A DNA stretch of 64,000 nucleotides from an uncultured Roseovarius sp. (GTDB taxonomy: Bacteria > Pseudomonadota > Alphaproteobacteria > Rhodobacterales > Rhodobacteraceae). The position numbers and the translations under genes are program-made. Location of the stretch: the NCBI GenBank assembly GCA_947503145.1, contig CANNCP010000001.1:186001-250000 (forward strand), written 5' to 3'. This document shows positions 1 through 7,759 of this stretch, piece by piece (the stretch's first letter is position 1; the number at the start of each line of letters is the position of its first letter). The notes beneath the pieces were generated by a model that worked only from the letters and a program-made list of their open reading frames with translations, had not been told where the DNA came from and searched no databases.

Positions 1-111
1 CAAGAGAGCCTGCACAGTCACGATGCGGTCAGCATCCTGACCGAGGGCGACACCTTTGCCGCCCAGAGCATCGACTCCAGGATGTTCAGCACGCTGTTCC
101 ATGTCGGCTGA
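1..111 (+). CDS. C-terminal end of an unidentified protein (cut by window start)
   Basis: An open frame runs from the first base to a TGA at 109-111, giving 36 residues that end in FSTLFHVG. Codon use is GC-rich like the neighbours, so it looks like the tail of a real gene on the + strand, but too little is present to name it. It converges on the aldolase gene that ends at 191; the bases between the two stops hold no clear hairpin with a T-tract. Confidence 0.5.
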   Translation, partial: QESLHSHDAVSILTEGDTFAAQSIDSRMFSTLFHVG

Positions 112-190
112 CGCCGGCGTGAAATGATCAAAGCCCCGGCAATGTCCGGGCGTGCCAGCGCTGGTCAGATCCGCCGACTGACAGGCAGAG

Positions 191-1090
191 TTACAGGACC
201 GCGATCGTTTCGGCCAACGCCTTGGCCGTGCCGGGATCGGCAGGCAGGAGCGGTGGCCGCAGGTTCAGCCACCGGGCGTCGCCCGTCTGCTGCGCCTTCA
301 GCGCCTTGAGCCCCGGAATCAGCCCGCCCGCCTGCACCGCTGCACGGTGGGCGTCGATCTGTGGTGCCAGTGCCGCGGTTCCGGCCTCGTCGCCTGCGCG
401 GGCGTGCTCATAGAGCGTGCGAATGCCCGCAGCGTTCGAGTTGCAACTGGCCGAGATGCAGCCGCCGCCACCGATCGCCATGGCCCGCAGCATCACGCTC
501 TCTGATCCGGGAAAGACGGAAATGCCCGGCGCGGACTCGATCACGCCGACGGTATTGTCCCAGTTTCCCGAGCTGTCCTTGTACGCGACGACAACCTCTG
601 GAAATGCGGAGTTCAGGCGCGCAGCAAGGGAGGGGGCAATGCCGATCCCGGTGTTCTGCGGAATGTTATACAGGCAGATTTTCAGCGCATCGCTGCCGAC
701 CTTTTCGATCAGCGTGCTGAAATACCGGTACATTCCTTCGTCGGGGGCCGCGACAAAGAAGAACGGCGGCAACGTCATCACGGCCTTGCAGCCCAGATCG
801 ATGGCGTGACGGCACAGATCCCGCGTTTCTTCCAGATTGCACAGACCAGTACCCGGCATCAGCTGATCTGGCCGCGCGGCCCCACTTTCGACCAGTCGTT
901 CCAGAACATGCATGCGTTCGCTTACGCCGTGGCTCAGCGCTTCGCTGGTCGTGCCGAACGGCGACAGGTAATGCGCCCCTTGCACAAGGCAATCCGCCGC
1001 ATGTGCGAGGTAGAGGTCATAGGCGATGCTGAAATCGTCGTTATAGGGGGTGAGCAGGGGGGTGATGACCCCGGTTAGCCGGTCCGTCAT
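191..1090 (-). CDS. DapA/NanA-family aldolase (dihydrodipicolinate synthase-like)
   Basis: This is a class I aldolase of the DapA/N-acetylneuraminate lyase superfamily, about 299 residues. Visible signatures are the GTTSEA turn near residue 48 (GTTGE in DapA), the YNIPQNTG motif with the conserved Tyr, and VVAYKDSSG carrying the Schiff-base Lys. The start at 1090 has AAAGGA just upstream; a longer frame to 1129 would overlap the upstream gene's end. It lies 28 bases behind a 2-hydroxyacid dehydrogenase in the same direction. True lysine-pathway DapA is possible, but the divergent GTTSEA and the catabolic-looking partner favour a 2-keto-acid aldolase or decarboxylating dehydratase of unknown substrate. 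Confidence 0.8.
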   Translation of the reverse strand: MTDRLTGVITPLLTPYNDDFSIAYDLYLAHAADCLVQGAHYLSPFGTTSEALSHGVSERMHVLERLVESGAARPDQLMPGTGLCNLEETRDLCRHAIDLGCKAVMTLPPFFFVAAPDEGMYRYFSTLIEKVGSDALKICLYNIPQNTGIGIAPSLAARLNSAFPEVVVAYKDSSGNWDNTVGVIESAPGISVFPGSESVMLRAMAIGGGGCISASCNSNAAGIRTLYEHARAGDEAGTAALAPQIDAHRAAVQAGGLIPGLKALKAQQTGDARWLNLRPPLLPADPGTAKALAETIAVL

Positions 1091-1118
1091 GCTGGTTCCT
1101 TTGTCTATTTCACACGTT

Positions 1119-2093
1119 TCAGTAGCCACGTTCGGGATTGACGATGTTATGTAATGTCTCGCCTTTTTTCCAGCACGCCAGATTTGTCAGGAACAGCTCG
1201 AACGATGCGTCGGCCCACCCTTCGTAAACGGACGAACAATGCGGCGACACGATCACGTTCCCAAGCTCCCAGATCGGGCTGTCCTGGGGCAGAGGTTCGG
1301 GCGCGAACACATCAAGCGCGGCAGCCGCGATTGACCCGCCCCGAAGTGCATTGATCAGCGCGTCACCGTCCACCACGCCGCCGCGCGACACATCGACGAG
1401 GATCGCACCCGGCTTCATCGCGGCAAAGGCCTGCGCCCCGATCAGGCCACGCGTCGCAGGCAGCAGCGGCACGCAGACCGTGACGAAATCGGCGCGCGCC
1501 CACAGCTCTGGCAATGCGTCGCCGGGATGTACCTCGTCGACGTTTTCCATCTCTTCGGGGCGGGCGCGGGTGCCGATGACATGCATGCCGAACGCTTTGG
1601 CGCGGGCGGCCACGACCTGTCCGGTATGGCCCAGCCCGACGATCAGCATCGTCTTGCCATGTATCCGGTTCATCAGGCGGCTGCCGTCCCAGCGGCGTGC
1701 GGCCTGATCGGCCATGAGGCCGGGCACATCGAGGGTGAAATGCAGGATCGTGCCAAAGACATATTCTGCCATCATCGCCGCTGCGACGCCGGCGGAATTC
1801 GTGACCGTCACGCGCCCGGTATCCCAGTTGTGCAGATGATCAACGCCCGAGCCACCGACAGCTATCCATTCCGGCCCGCCCGGCCCGAACAGGGCATCGC
1901 GCGGAAACCCGTCCCGCCCCATGAAACAGATACCATAAAAGATATCGGGCCGGAAATCGGCGATCAGGGCAGGCAGGCTCTCGTAATCCTCGCAGGTGGC
2001 AATCAAAGCGTCCGGCACGGCCTCGGCCAGACGCGCGGCCATGCGGGCGGTGTCGTTGTTGTGGATCAGGATGCGGGGTGCGGTACGGGTCAT
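1119..2093 (-). CDS. D-2-hydroxyacid dehydrogenase (NAD-dependent)
   Basis: A 324-residue member of the D-isomer-specific 2-hydroxyacid dehydrogenase family (glyoxylate/hydroxypyruvate reductase or phosphoglycerate dehydrogenase type). The Rossmann motif GLGHTG sits near residue 153. The catalytic triad positions are readable: Arg in VDVSRGG, Glu in DVFAPEP, His in VSPHCSS. It reduces or oxidises a 2-keto/2-hydroxy acid in the cytoplasm; the substrate cannot be read from sequence. Its ATG overlaps the stop of a 70-residue ORF (ATGA) and it precedes a DapA-family aldolase, suggesting one transcript continuing from metZ. Confidence 0.88.
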   Translation of the reverse strand: MTRTAPRILIHNNDTARMAARLAEAVPDALIATCEDYESLPALIADFRPDIFYGICFMGRDGFPRDALFGPGGPEWIAVGGSGVDHLHNWDTGRVTVTNSAGVAAAMMAEYVFGTILHFTLDVPGLMADQAARRWDGSRLMNRIHGKTMLIVGLGHTGQVVAARAKAFGMHVIGTRARPEEMENVDEVHPGDALPELWARADFVTVCVPLLPATRGLIGAQAFAAMKPGAILVDVSRGGVVDGDALINALRGGSIAAAALDVFAPEPLPQDSPIWELGNVIVSPHCSSVYEGWADASFELFLTNLACWKKGETLHNIVNPERGY

Positions 2094-2302
2094 CGGGCCT
2101 CCGGTGCGGAATAGAGCAGCTTTGCCAGCTCGGAAAAGGATACGTCCGGCTCCAGCCGCGTGTACTCTGGCATAGCCATCTCGGGCGACAGGACGAAATC
2201 GACGATCACACCGTACTGTACGGCGTTCGGTGCGGCCAGTGTCTGAGGCATCTCGTTGATGGCCTGCCCTGTCGCGCCGAAACAGGCATCATACAGCGTC
2301 AA
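2090..2302 (-). CDS. Small hypothetical protein between metZ and the hydroxyacid dehydrogenase
   Basis: A 70-residue frame beginning with TTG inside the end of metZ (14-base overlap) and ending in an ATGA overlap with the dehydrogenase. Third codon positions are strongly G/C, as in neighbouring real genes, and the frame exactly bridges two genes of one operon, which is why it is listed. No domain is recognised; the C-terminal half is fairly acidic and looks soluble. A shorter form could start at an internal ATG. It could also be read-through noise between two genes. Confidence 0.45.
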   Translation of the reverse strand: MTLYDACFGATGQAINEMPQTLAAPNAVQYGVIVDFVLSPEMAMPEYTRLEPDVSFSELAKLLYSAPEAR

Positions 2303-3470
2303 GCGCCTGCATCACATCCGCGATCAGATCATTGGTATCCTCGATCCCCAACGAGAACCGGACCAGTCCGGGCGTGATCCCCAGCGTCGCGCGCTGTGCG
2401 TCGCTCAGCCGTTGGTGCGTGGTCGTTGCCGGATGGGTGATAATGGACTTGGCATCGCCAAGGTTGTTCGAGATCAGCACGATTTCAAGTGCGTTGAGAA
2501 ACCGGAACGCGGCGGCCTGCCCGCCTGCGATCTCCAGCGCCACGACGGTGCCGCCCTGGCCCATCTGTTCGTGCACCAGTGCGGCCTGGGGGTGGCTTGC
2601 ATGACCGGGATAAACCGCGCGGCTCAGCTTGGCATGTCCCTGAAGCGCCTCGGTCATCGCCAGTGCCGAGGCCGCCTGCGCGCGCACCCGCAGATCAATC
2701 GTCTCCAGCCCCTTGAGCATCACCCAGGCCGTAAATGGCGACATGGAGCCGCCGGTATGTTTCATGTAAGGTTCCAGCGTCTTGCGGATAAACTGCCGTG
2801 TGCCCAGGATCACTCCGCCCAGCGTGCGGCCCTGCCCGTCGATATGCTTGGTCGCCGAATAGATTACCACATCGGCGCCCTGTTCGATGGCCCGCGAGAA
2901 GACCGGCGTGGCAAAGACATTGTCCACGACCACTGTCGCCCCGACCGCATGAGCCAGTTCGGACACGGCGCGTATGTCGATGACGTCGAGCGTGGGATTG
3001 GCGACTGTCTCGAAAAATACGACTTTCGTACCCTCGCGGATCGCTGCCGCCCACTGTGCGGCATCGGTGCCGTCAACGAATGTGACCTCAACACCGAACC
3101 GTGTCAGGATTTCTTCGAGCACATAAAGGCACGAGCCGAACAGCGCCCGCGCCGCAACCACATGATCGCCCGCGCGCAGCAAGGAGGTCAGCGCGCCGCT
3201 GACCGCCGCCATGCCCGATGCGGTCGCAAAGGCATCTTCGGCCCCTTCCAGCGCCGCGATGCGTTTTTCGAACATCGCCACTGTCGGATTGCCGTAGCGC
3301 GCGTAGATGTATTCGTCCGGTCCGGTTTCGATGAAACGCGCCTCGGCGGCTTCGGCGCTGTCATAGACAAACCCCTGGGTGAGAAAGATCGCTTCGCTCA
3401 CCTCGCCCCATTGGCTGCGCTGCGTGCCGCCATGCACCATCCTGGTGCGGGTGTTCCACTTTTTTTCCAT
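2289..3470 (-). CDS. metZ: O-succinylhomoserine sulfhydrylase
   Basis: A 393-residue PLP enzyme of the Cys/Met metabolism family. It joins O-succinylhomoserine (or O-acetylhomoserine) with sulfide to give homocysteine for methionine synthesis. The PLP Lys lies in YSATKHIDG, and YARYGNPT and the SMSPF loop are typical of the family. The start at 3470 is set by GGAGGTCAGA just upstream; a longer frame to 3521 would begin inside the terminator hairpin and is rejected. A SAM-II riboswitch followed by an intrinsic terminator lies in its leader, which supports MetZ over related cystathionine enzymes and implies repression by S-adenosylmethionine. Confidence 0.92.
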   Translation of the reverse strand: MEKKWNTRTRMVHGGTQRSQWGEVSEAIFLTQGFVYDSAEAAEARFIETGPDEYIYARYGNPTVAMFEKRIAALEGAEDAFATASGMAAVSGALTSLLRAGDHVVAARALFGSCLYVLEEILTRFGVEVTFVDGTDAAQWAAAIREGTKVVFFETVANPTLDVIDIRAVSELAHAVGATVVVDNVFATPVFSRAIEQGADVVIYSATKHIDGQGRTLGGVILGTRQFIRKTLEPYMKHTGGSMSPFTAWVMLKGLETIDLRVRAQAASALAMTEALQGHAKLSRAVYPGHASHPQAALVHEQMGQGGTVVALEIAGGQAAAFRFLNALEIVLISNNLGDAKSIITHPATTTHQRLSDAQRATLGITPGLVRFSLGIEDTNDLIADVMQALDAV

Positions 3471-3494
3471 TCTGACCTCCGGGCTGGCGCCCAC

Positions 3495-3528
3495 AAAAAA
3501 ACCCCCGTGCCGGCCAAGCATCAGGGGG
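3495..3528 (-). terminator. Intrinsic terminator in the metZ leader
   Basis: Read on the minus strand, CCCCC (3528-3524) pairs with GGGGG (3506-3502) around a loop of about 17 bases and is followed by seven T residues (3501-3495). It lies between the SAM-II riboswitch and the metZ Shine-Dalgarno. The 5' arm could instead pair with a TCAGG just after the riboswitch core (TCAGG with CCTGA), so an antiterminator is conceivable. Confidence 0.75.
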
Positions 3529-3540
3529 TCCCCGGTCCTG

Positions 3541-3597
3541 ACCTTTTAGCGGAATTATTTAACGTGGCCCACAATCCGGTAACAAATCGCCACGGCA
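3541..3597 (-). promoter_or_regulatory. SAM-II riboswitch upstream of metZ
   Basis: On the minus strand the leader shows the SAM-II pattern: P1 arm CGTGGC (3594-3589) followed directly by GATTTG, then ACCGGATTG, the complementary P1 arm GCCACG (3568-3563), an A-rich spacer and the terminal GCTAAAAGG block (3550-3542). This matches the remembered SAM-II (metA motif) consensus, an H-type pseudoknot that binds S-adenosylmethionine and is common in alphaproteobacteria upstream of metA, metX and metZ. Order and spacing agree as well as the bases. Confidence 0.9.
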
Positions 3598-3688
3598 ATC
3601 CGTGTAGCGCCAGAGCGGTGGCGCGTCAATAAAGCTGTGATATCCGACCCCAACCATTCCGCGTCATCCAGCAAGCCGCGAGGCCGGG

Positions 3689-4306
3689 TCAGGCTTGGGG
3701 TGGGGTTTCCTCGTCATTGTCGGTGCCGTGTTGCTTGAATAGTTTGCCCTGCGTGATGAAGAACAGGAATATCGCCGCTGTCAGGCCGAATGTCTTGAAA
3801 TAGACCCATACTTCTTCGCTCTGGGTCCGCCAGATCACCTCGTTCAGCACCGCGAGCGCGAGGAAAAAAAACATCAGCCGCCGCGTCAGGATCATCCAGC
3901 CTTCGTCCGTGAGCGGCATCAGTCCTTCCATCAGCGATTGCAGGTAGGATTGCCCGCGCATCAGCCCGAGGCCAAGCGCACCGCCAAAGAGCAGATAGAT
4001 GATCGTCGGCTTCATCTTAAAGAACCTCGGATCGTTGAACCACACGCTGAGCCCGCCAAAGACGACGATCAGCACCGCCGTCACGATCTGCATTTTCGAC
4101 AGGTGCCCGGTCAGTTTCCACAGGATCGCGATGGACAGCAGAAAGACCGGGATGAACCCGGCGGTGACCACCACAAACCCCGCATACTCGGTTCCGCCGA
4201 TGTCATAGGTCCGATCCTTGAGCCACAGGTAGGCTATGAAAAACCCCAGGATCGGGCCGAATTCCAGCGCGGTTTTCAGCCCGCCATTGATCGATCTATC
4301 CGCCAT
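3689..4306 (-). CDS. yciB: YciB/IspZ-family inner-membrane protein (septation protein A)
   Basis: A 205-residue polytopic membrane protein with about five hydrophobic spans. The N-terminal pattern ALEFGPILGFFIAYL, then KMKPTIIYLLFG and the RLMFFFLALAVLNEVIW segment, match the YciB (intracellular septation protein A) family, which contributes to envelope integrity and division. It lies 22 bases downstream of the EamA-family gene, in the same direction, and close to ftsY, an arrangement I associate with Rhodobacterales. The C-terminal tail is charged and probably cytoplasmic. Confidence 0.88.
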   Translation of the reverse strand: MADRSINGGLKTALEFGPILGFFIAYLWLKDRTYDIGGTEYAGFVVVTAGFIPVFLLSIAILWKLTGHLSKMQIVTAVLIVVFGGLSVWFNDPRFFKMKPTIIYLLFGGALGLGLMRGQSYLQSLMEGLMPLTDEGWMILTRRLMFFFLALAVLNEVIWRTQSEEVWVYFKTFGLTAAIFLFFITQGKLFKQHGTDNDEETPPQA

Positions 4307-4328
4307 CTAAGTGTATTCCTTTCGGGTT

Positions 4329-5231
4329 TTACCCACCCATTTCAACTATGACCGCGCCGAGCGCAATCAAGGCCATCAGCGCGATGCGTCGCGGCCCCAC
4401 GGTTTCTTTCAGGACCAGCCAGCCGATCAATGCGGCAAAGACTGTGGACGTCTCGCGCAGAACGGCGGCTTCGCCGACCTTGTCCAGCCGCGTCGCCAGC
4501 ATGATCGACCCGAACGACGCGAACGCGATCACCCCGCCGATCATGCCCCGTACCATCAGTGGTCCGGGCGCGGGCGGTGTGTCCATGCCGCGCCAGCGCA
4601 GATAGGCGATGACCGGTATCACCAGCCCGTCGAAAAAGAAGAACCACGCCAGAAAGGTGAACGGGTTCGCTGTGGCGCGGATACCGTAGGCATCATAGGT
4701 CGTATAGAGCGCGACCAGCAGACCGGTGATCACCGCCAGCCCCAGCGCCAAGTGCAACGTATCGCGTGCCGCCACCAGAAAGATCAGGTTGTAGACCGCC
4801 AGCCCGAAAATTCCCGCCAGCAGAACGGCGACGCCCAGCCACTGCACCGGCGTGAACATCTCGTCAAAGATCAGATAGGCCCCGATCACCGCAAAGAGCG
4901 GCCCGGTGCCACGCACCACCGGATAGACCACCGTATAGGCGCCCTTGGTATAGGCCTGCGCCTGAAGGATCTTGTACACTGTGTGGATAACCCAGGCGAT
5001 GGCAAAGATGCCCCACATGTGCGGTTCGGGAAAGGGCACGACGAAGAAGGCAAAGGGCGCTGCCATGACGGCATAAGAGATGTCGACCGCCCCGCGTGTC
5101 AGCCACGGATCATGCCGCCCCTTTTGCAACGCGCCAAAAATCGCGTGCAGAAATGCCGCCGCCAGCGCCAGGACAAGGGCGAGGTCATGGCCTGCTTCGG
5201 TGCCTTCCAGTGAGATCAGCCAGTCACTCAT
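4329..5231 (-). CDS. EamA/DMT-family transporter
   Basis: A 300-residue integral membrane protein with about ten predicted spans arranged as two EamA-like halves; the second half carries the typical late pattern LRETSTVFAALIGWLVLKE. Drug/metabolite transporters of this fold move small metabolites or amino acids; the substrate cannot be inferred. It is followed by yciB after 22 bases. The ATG at 5231 is preceded by few obvious Shine-Dalgarno bases, so the exact start is the least certain part. Its start is divergent from the MgtC-like gene. Confidence 0.82.
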   Translation of the reverse strand: MSDWLISLEGTEAGHDLALVLALAAAFLHAIFGALQKGRHDPWLTRGAVDISYAVMAAPFAFFVVPFPEPHMWGIFAIAWVIHTVYKILQAQAYTKGAYTVVYPVVRGTGPLFAVIGAYLIFDEMFTPVQWLGVAVLLAGIFGLAVYNLIFLVAARDTLHLALGLAVITGLLVALYTTYDAYGIRATANPFTFLAWFFFFDGLVIPVIAYLRWRGMDTPPAPGPLMVRGMIGGVIAFASFGSIMLATRLDKVGEAAVLRETSTVFAALIGWLVLKETVGPRRIALMALIALGAVIVEMGG

Positions 5232-5335
5232 CTGCGCTTGCCGCCCGACAAATTTCCATCCGGGAACCGGGTCTAGGCCCGGTGCGTTGTTGGCGTAGCG
5301 GCACTGTGACCGCGTGGCGCGAACAGGGGACTTGT

Positions 5336-5824
5336 TTGAATTCGATCATTGATGAATTGTCCGGCAGTTTCGCCGCGGTGCCACCGTTGATCGCGGCGAC
5401 GCGGCTGATTGCAGCGATCCTGCTCGGCGGTGTTATCGGGTTCGAGCGCGAGCATCGCGGCAAACCCGCCGGGCTGCGCACCCATATGCTGATCTCGATG
5501 GCCGCCTGCCTTTTCATCATCGTCAGCCAGCAATTGGCCAACATGCCCTTTGGCGCAAGCGAAGCGATCAGCGTCGACCCCTTGCGCCTGATCGAGGCGG
5601 TGACGGCCGGCGTCGCGTTTCTGGCGGCGGGGATAATCTTTACCTCTGGCGGCAAGGTGCGCAACACCACGACGGGCGCATCAATGTGGTTGGCGGGCGG
5701 GATCGGGCTGGCCTGCGGATCGGGCCAGATGCCACTGGCAGCCATGGCGACGGGAATTGTGGTGGTCGTTTTGACGGTCCTGCGCTGGGCAGAGCGTTGG
5801 ATGGGCACCCGCGACGACACCTAG
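5336..5824 (+). CDS. MgtC/SapB-family membrane protein
   Basis: A 162-residue protein with the MgtC N-terminal signature: an early helix then GGVIGFEREHRGKPAGLRTH, followed by three more hydrophobic segments and VEA-type AVTAGVAFLAAGIIF. MgtC relatives affect Mg2+ homeostasis or ATP synthase activity. No ATG lies near the expected start; TTG at 5336 with AGGGGA six bases upstream fits the family's length, so I chose it over the much longer frame from 5096 that overlaps the EamA gene antisense. Its stop (5822-5824) directly abuts the stop of the convergent gene at 5825. Confidence 0.82.
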   Translation: MNSIIDELSGSFAAVPPLIAATRLIAAILLGGVIGFEREHRGKPAGLRTHMLISMAACLFIIVSQQLANMPFGASEAISVDPLRLIEAVTAGVAFLAAGIIFTSGGKVRNTTTGASMWLAGGIGLACGSGQMPLAAMATGIVVVVLTVLRWAERWMGTRDDT

Positions 5825-6247
5825 TCAGACCGGAAAGATGAAGTTGTTGGTGAAATTGTCGACTGTTTTGACGGTGCCCAGCCGCTTGTGCAGCCGCAGC
5901 TTGACCTTGATCGCCGCGCCGCTTTTGGCAAGATGATCGGCTATGCGGATCACCTTGTTGCGCAACCGGCCGTGATAGCGTTCCTGACCATTCGCGAGGT
6001 TGCTCAGGTAGGTATCGTTGCCGTAGCGAATGAACAGCAGGTTCAGGCTGTCGATATTCTCGGGCACGTTTTCCTTGGCCTGTAGCGCGAATTCGATCTG
6101 CCGCGTCCGCAGCGACAACAGGAAATTTACCTCCTTTGCCAACCGGCGGGCAAAGGTCCAGACGATGCCCGCGATGGCGATCAACAGCGTGACATTGAAA
6201 TACAGCTCGTATGTCCCGAACCGGGTGATCAGGTCGTCGTGAATCAT
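5825..6247 (-). CDS. Hypothetical single-span membrane protein coupled to ftsY
   Basis: A 140-residue protein with one hydrophobic span at about residues 15-31 (NVTLLIAIAGIVWTF) and a long basic, helical cytoplasmic part. No family is recognised. Its ATG overlaps the ftsY stop as ATGA (6244-6247), so translation is probably coupled to the SRP receptor. That suggests, but does not show, a role near the membrane-targeting machinery. Codon use matches neighbouring genes. Converges with the MgtC-like gene without any spacer. Confidence 0.7.
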   Translation of the reverse strand: MIHDDLITRFGTYELYFNVTLLIAIAGIVWTFARRLAKEVNFLLSLRTRQIEFALQAKENVPENIDSLNLLFIRYGNDTYLSNLANGQERYHGRLRNKVIRIADHLAKSGAAIKVKLRLHKRLGTVKTVDNFTNNFIFPV

Positions 6248-7572
6248 TTTTCAACGCCAGTCAGTGCGACGGCGAAATCCTCGGGATCAAAAGGCGCCAG
6301 ATCGTCGATCTGCTCGCCCACTCCGATGGCATGGATCGGCAGGCCGAATTTATCCGCCAGCGCCACCAGAACGCCGCCCTTGGCGGTCCCGTCCAGTTTC
6401 GTCATCACCAGGCCGGACACATCGGCCAGTTTTTGAAACGTCGCCACCTGGCTGAGTGCGTTCTGCCCGGTAGTTGCATCCAATACCAGCAACGTGTTGT
6501 GCGGCGCGCTGGGGTCTTTCTTGCGGATGACACGCACGATCTTGGCCAGTTCCTCCATCAGGTCGGCGCGGTTTTGCAGCCGCCCTGCCGTGTCGATCAA
6601 CAGCAGGTCGGCGCCGTCTGCTTCGGCCTGTGTCATCGCGTCAAAAACCAGACTTGCCGGGTCGGACCCCTGGGGCGCGATCAGCACGGGCACGCCGGCC
6701 CGCTCACCCCAGATCTGCAACTGTTCCACGGCAGCGGCCCGGAACGTGTCACCGGCGGCGATAATCACTTTCTTGCCCGCCGCTCGGAATTGGCTGGCCA
6801 GCTTGCCAATGGTCGTCGTCTTGCCCGAGCCGTTCACGCCAACCACCAGTACCACCTGCGGGGTTTTCGCATATAGCGGCAGTGGGCGGGCGACAGGTTC
6901 CATGATGCGGGCGATTTCGCGCGCCAGCAGTTCCTTGATCTCTTCGGTCGACAGGCGTTTGCCCATGCGCCCCTCGGCCAGGTTCGCGGTGACGCGCAGC
7001 GCGGTGTCCACCCCCATATCGGCGGTGATCAGCAGCTCTTCGAGCTGTTCCAGCATGTCGTCGTCCAGCGCGCGGCGCGTAACCACCTTGCCTTCGCCGC
7101 GTCCCAGCAGGCGTCCGAGCAGGCCGGATTTTGCCGGTGCATCGGCTTGTGACAGCGTTTCAAGCGGGATTTCGGTGGGCGTCGGCGCAGGCATCGGTTC
7201 GGCGGGACGCGCCGGGGCTTCCTGCGGCGGTTCGGGTACTTCGCGCGGCGGGGTCGGTGCCGGTTCTGGGCCGGGCTGCGGCGGTGTGTCGGGCAGGGGC
7301 GGGGTATCAGGCGCGGGGTCAGGCACCTCTACCGGTGCCGGATCGGGCGTGGGCTCCGGTTCGGGCACAATGTCTGGTTTCGGTGCAGGCACCTCCACAG
7401 GCTGAGGCGCCGGGACTGTGTCGGGTGCCGGGTCCGGTGTGCGTTCCGGGTGGTGCGCCGGTATGTCGGGCGCGTCCTCGGTGCCACCATCACTGACGAT
7501 GGCGTCCAGGCCGTCCTCGATCCTGGACGATGATTTAAAGAGCCTGTCTTTGAGTTTCTTGAAAAACGCCAT
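6244..7572 (-). CDS. ftsY: Signal recognition particle receptor FtsY
   Basis: A 442-residue SRP-type GTPase that docks ribosome-nascent-chain-SRP complexes at the inner membrane. An N-terminal lipid-binding patch (MAFFKKLKDRLFKS) is followed by a Pro/Glu/Asp-rich A domain at about residues 35-145, the N domain helices, and the G domain with P-loop GVNGSGKTTT, DTFRAAA, DTAGR and TKLDG. The ending GVGEQIDDLAPF is typical. The acidic linker is unusually proline-dense, with many short PEP/PDPAP-like units. The gene overlaps the following small membrane protein by four bases. Confidence 0.97.
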   Translation of the reverse strand: MAFFKKLKDRLFKSSSRIEDGLDAIVSDGGTEDAPDIPAHHPERTPDPAPDTVPAPQPVEVPAPKPDIVPEPEPTPDPAPVEVPDPAPDTPPLPDTPPQPGPEPAPTPPREVPEPPQEAPARPAEPMPAPTPTEIPLETLSQADAPAKSGLLGRLLGRGEGKVVTRRALDDDMLEQLEELLITADMGVDTALRVTANLAEGRMGKRLSTEEIKELLAREIARIMEPVARPLPLYAKTPQVVLVVGVNGSGKTTTIGKLASQFRAAGKKVIIAAGDTFRAAAVEQLQIWGERAGVPVLIAPQGSDPASLVFDAMTQAEADGADLLLIDTAGRLQNRADLMEELAKIVRVIRKKDPSAPHNTLLVLDATTGQNALSQVATFQKLADVSGLVMTKLDGTAKGGVLVALADKFGLPIHAIGVGEQIDDLAPFDPEDFAVALTGVEK

Positions 7573-7664
7573 GTTTACGCCTGTTCTGGACCCCTTTCAT
7601 CTAATCAGTAATCAATCCGGTTGAAAGTGGCCGTTTTGGGTTTGAGCGGCGTAATTGCCCAAGA

Positions 7665-7696
7665 CTGCCGTCATCGAGGCTGCAACCTGACGGCAG
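7665..7696. repeat. Inverted repeat in the ftsY-fdsGB spacer
   Basis: CTGCCGTCA (7665-7673) and TGACGGCAG (7688-7696) form perfect 9-base arms around a 14-base loop in the 187-base spacer 7573-7759. No T-tract follows on either strand, so it is not a standard intrinsic terminator. The rest of the spacer shows only a short CCCCC/GGGGG palindrome near 7714 and no small gene. Confidence 0.5.
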
Positions 7697-7759
7697 CCGA
7701 CCAAGTGGCGGCCCCCACGGGGGTCTTGGGTTCGCATGACAGGTGGTTACGCCAAGCTG

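Noticed and set aside
3471..3521. Upstream extension of metZ starting at 3521
   Set aside because: Its codons lie within the terminator hairpin and T-tract of the riboswitch leader; GGAGG precedes ATG 3470.
2256..3632. 458-residue frame antisense to metZ
   Set aside because: Composition is rich in Arg, His and Gln, typical of an antisense shadow of a GC-rich gene; metZ has clear catalytic motifs on the other strand.
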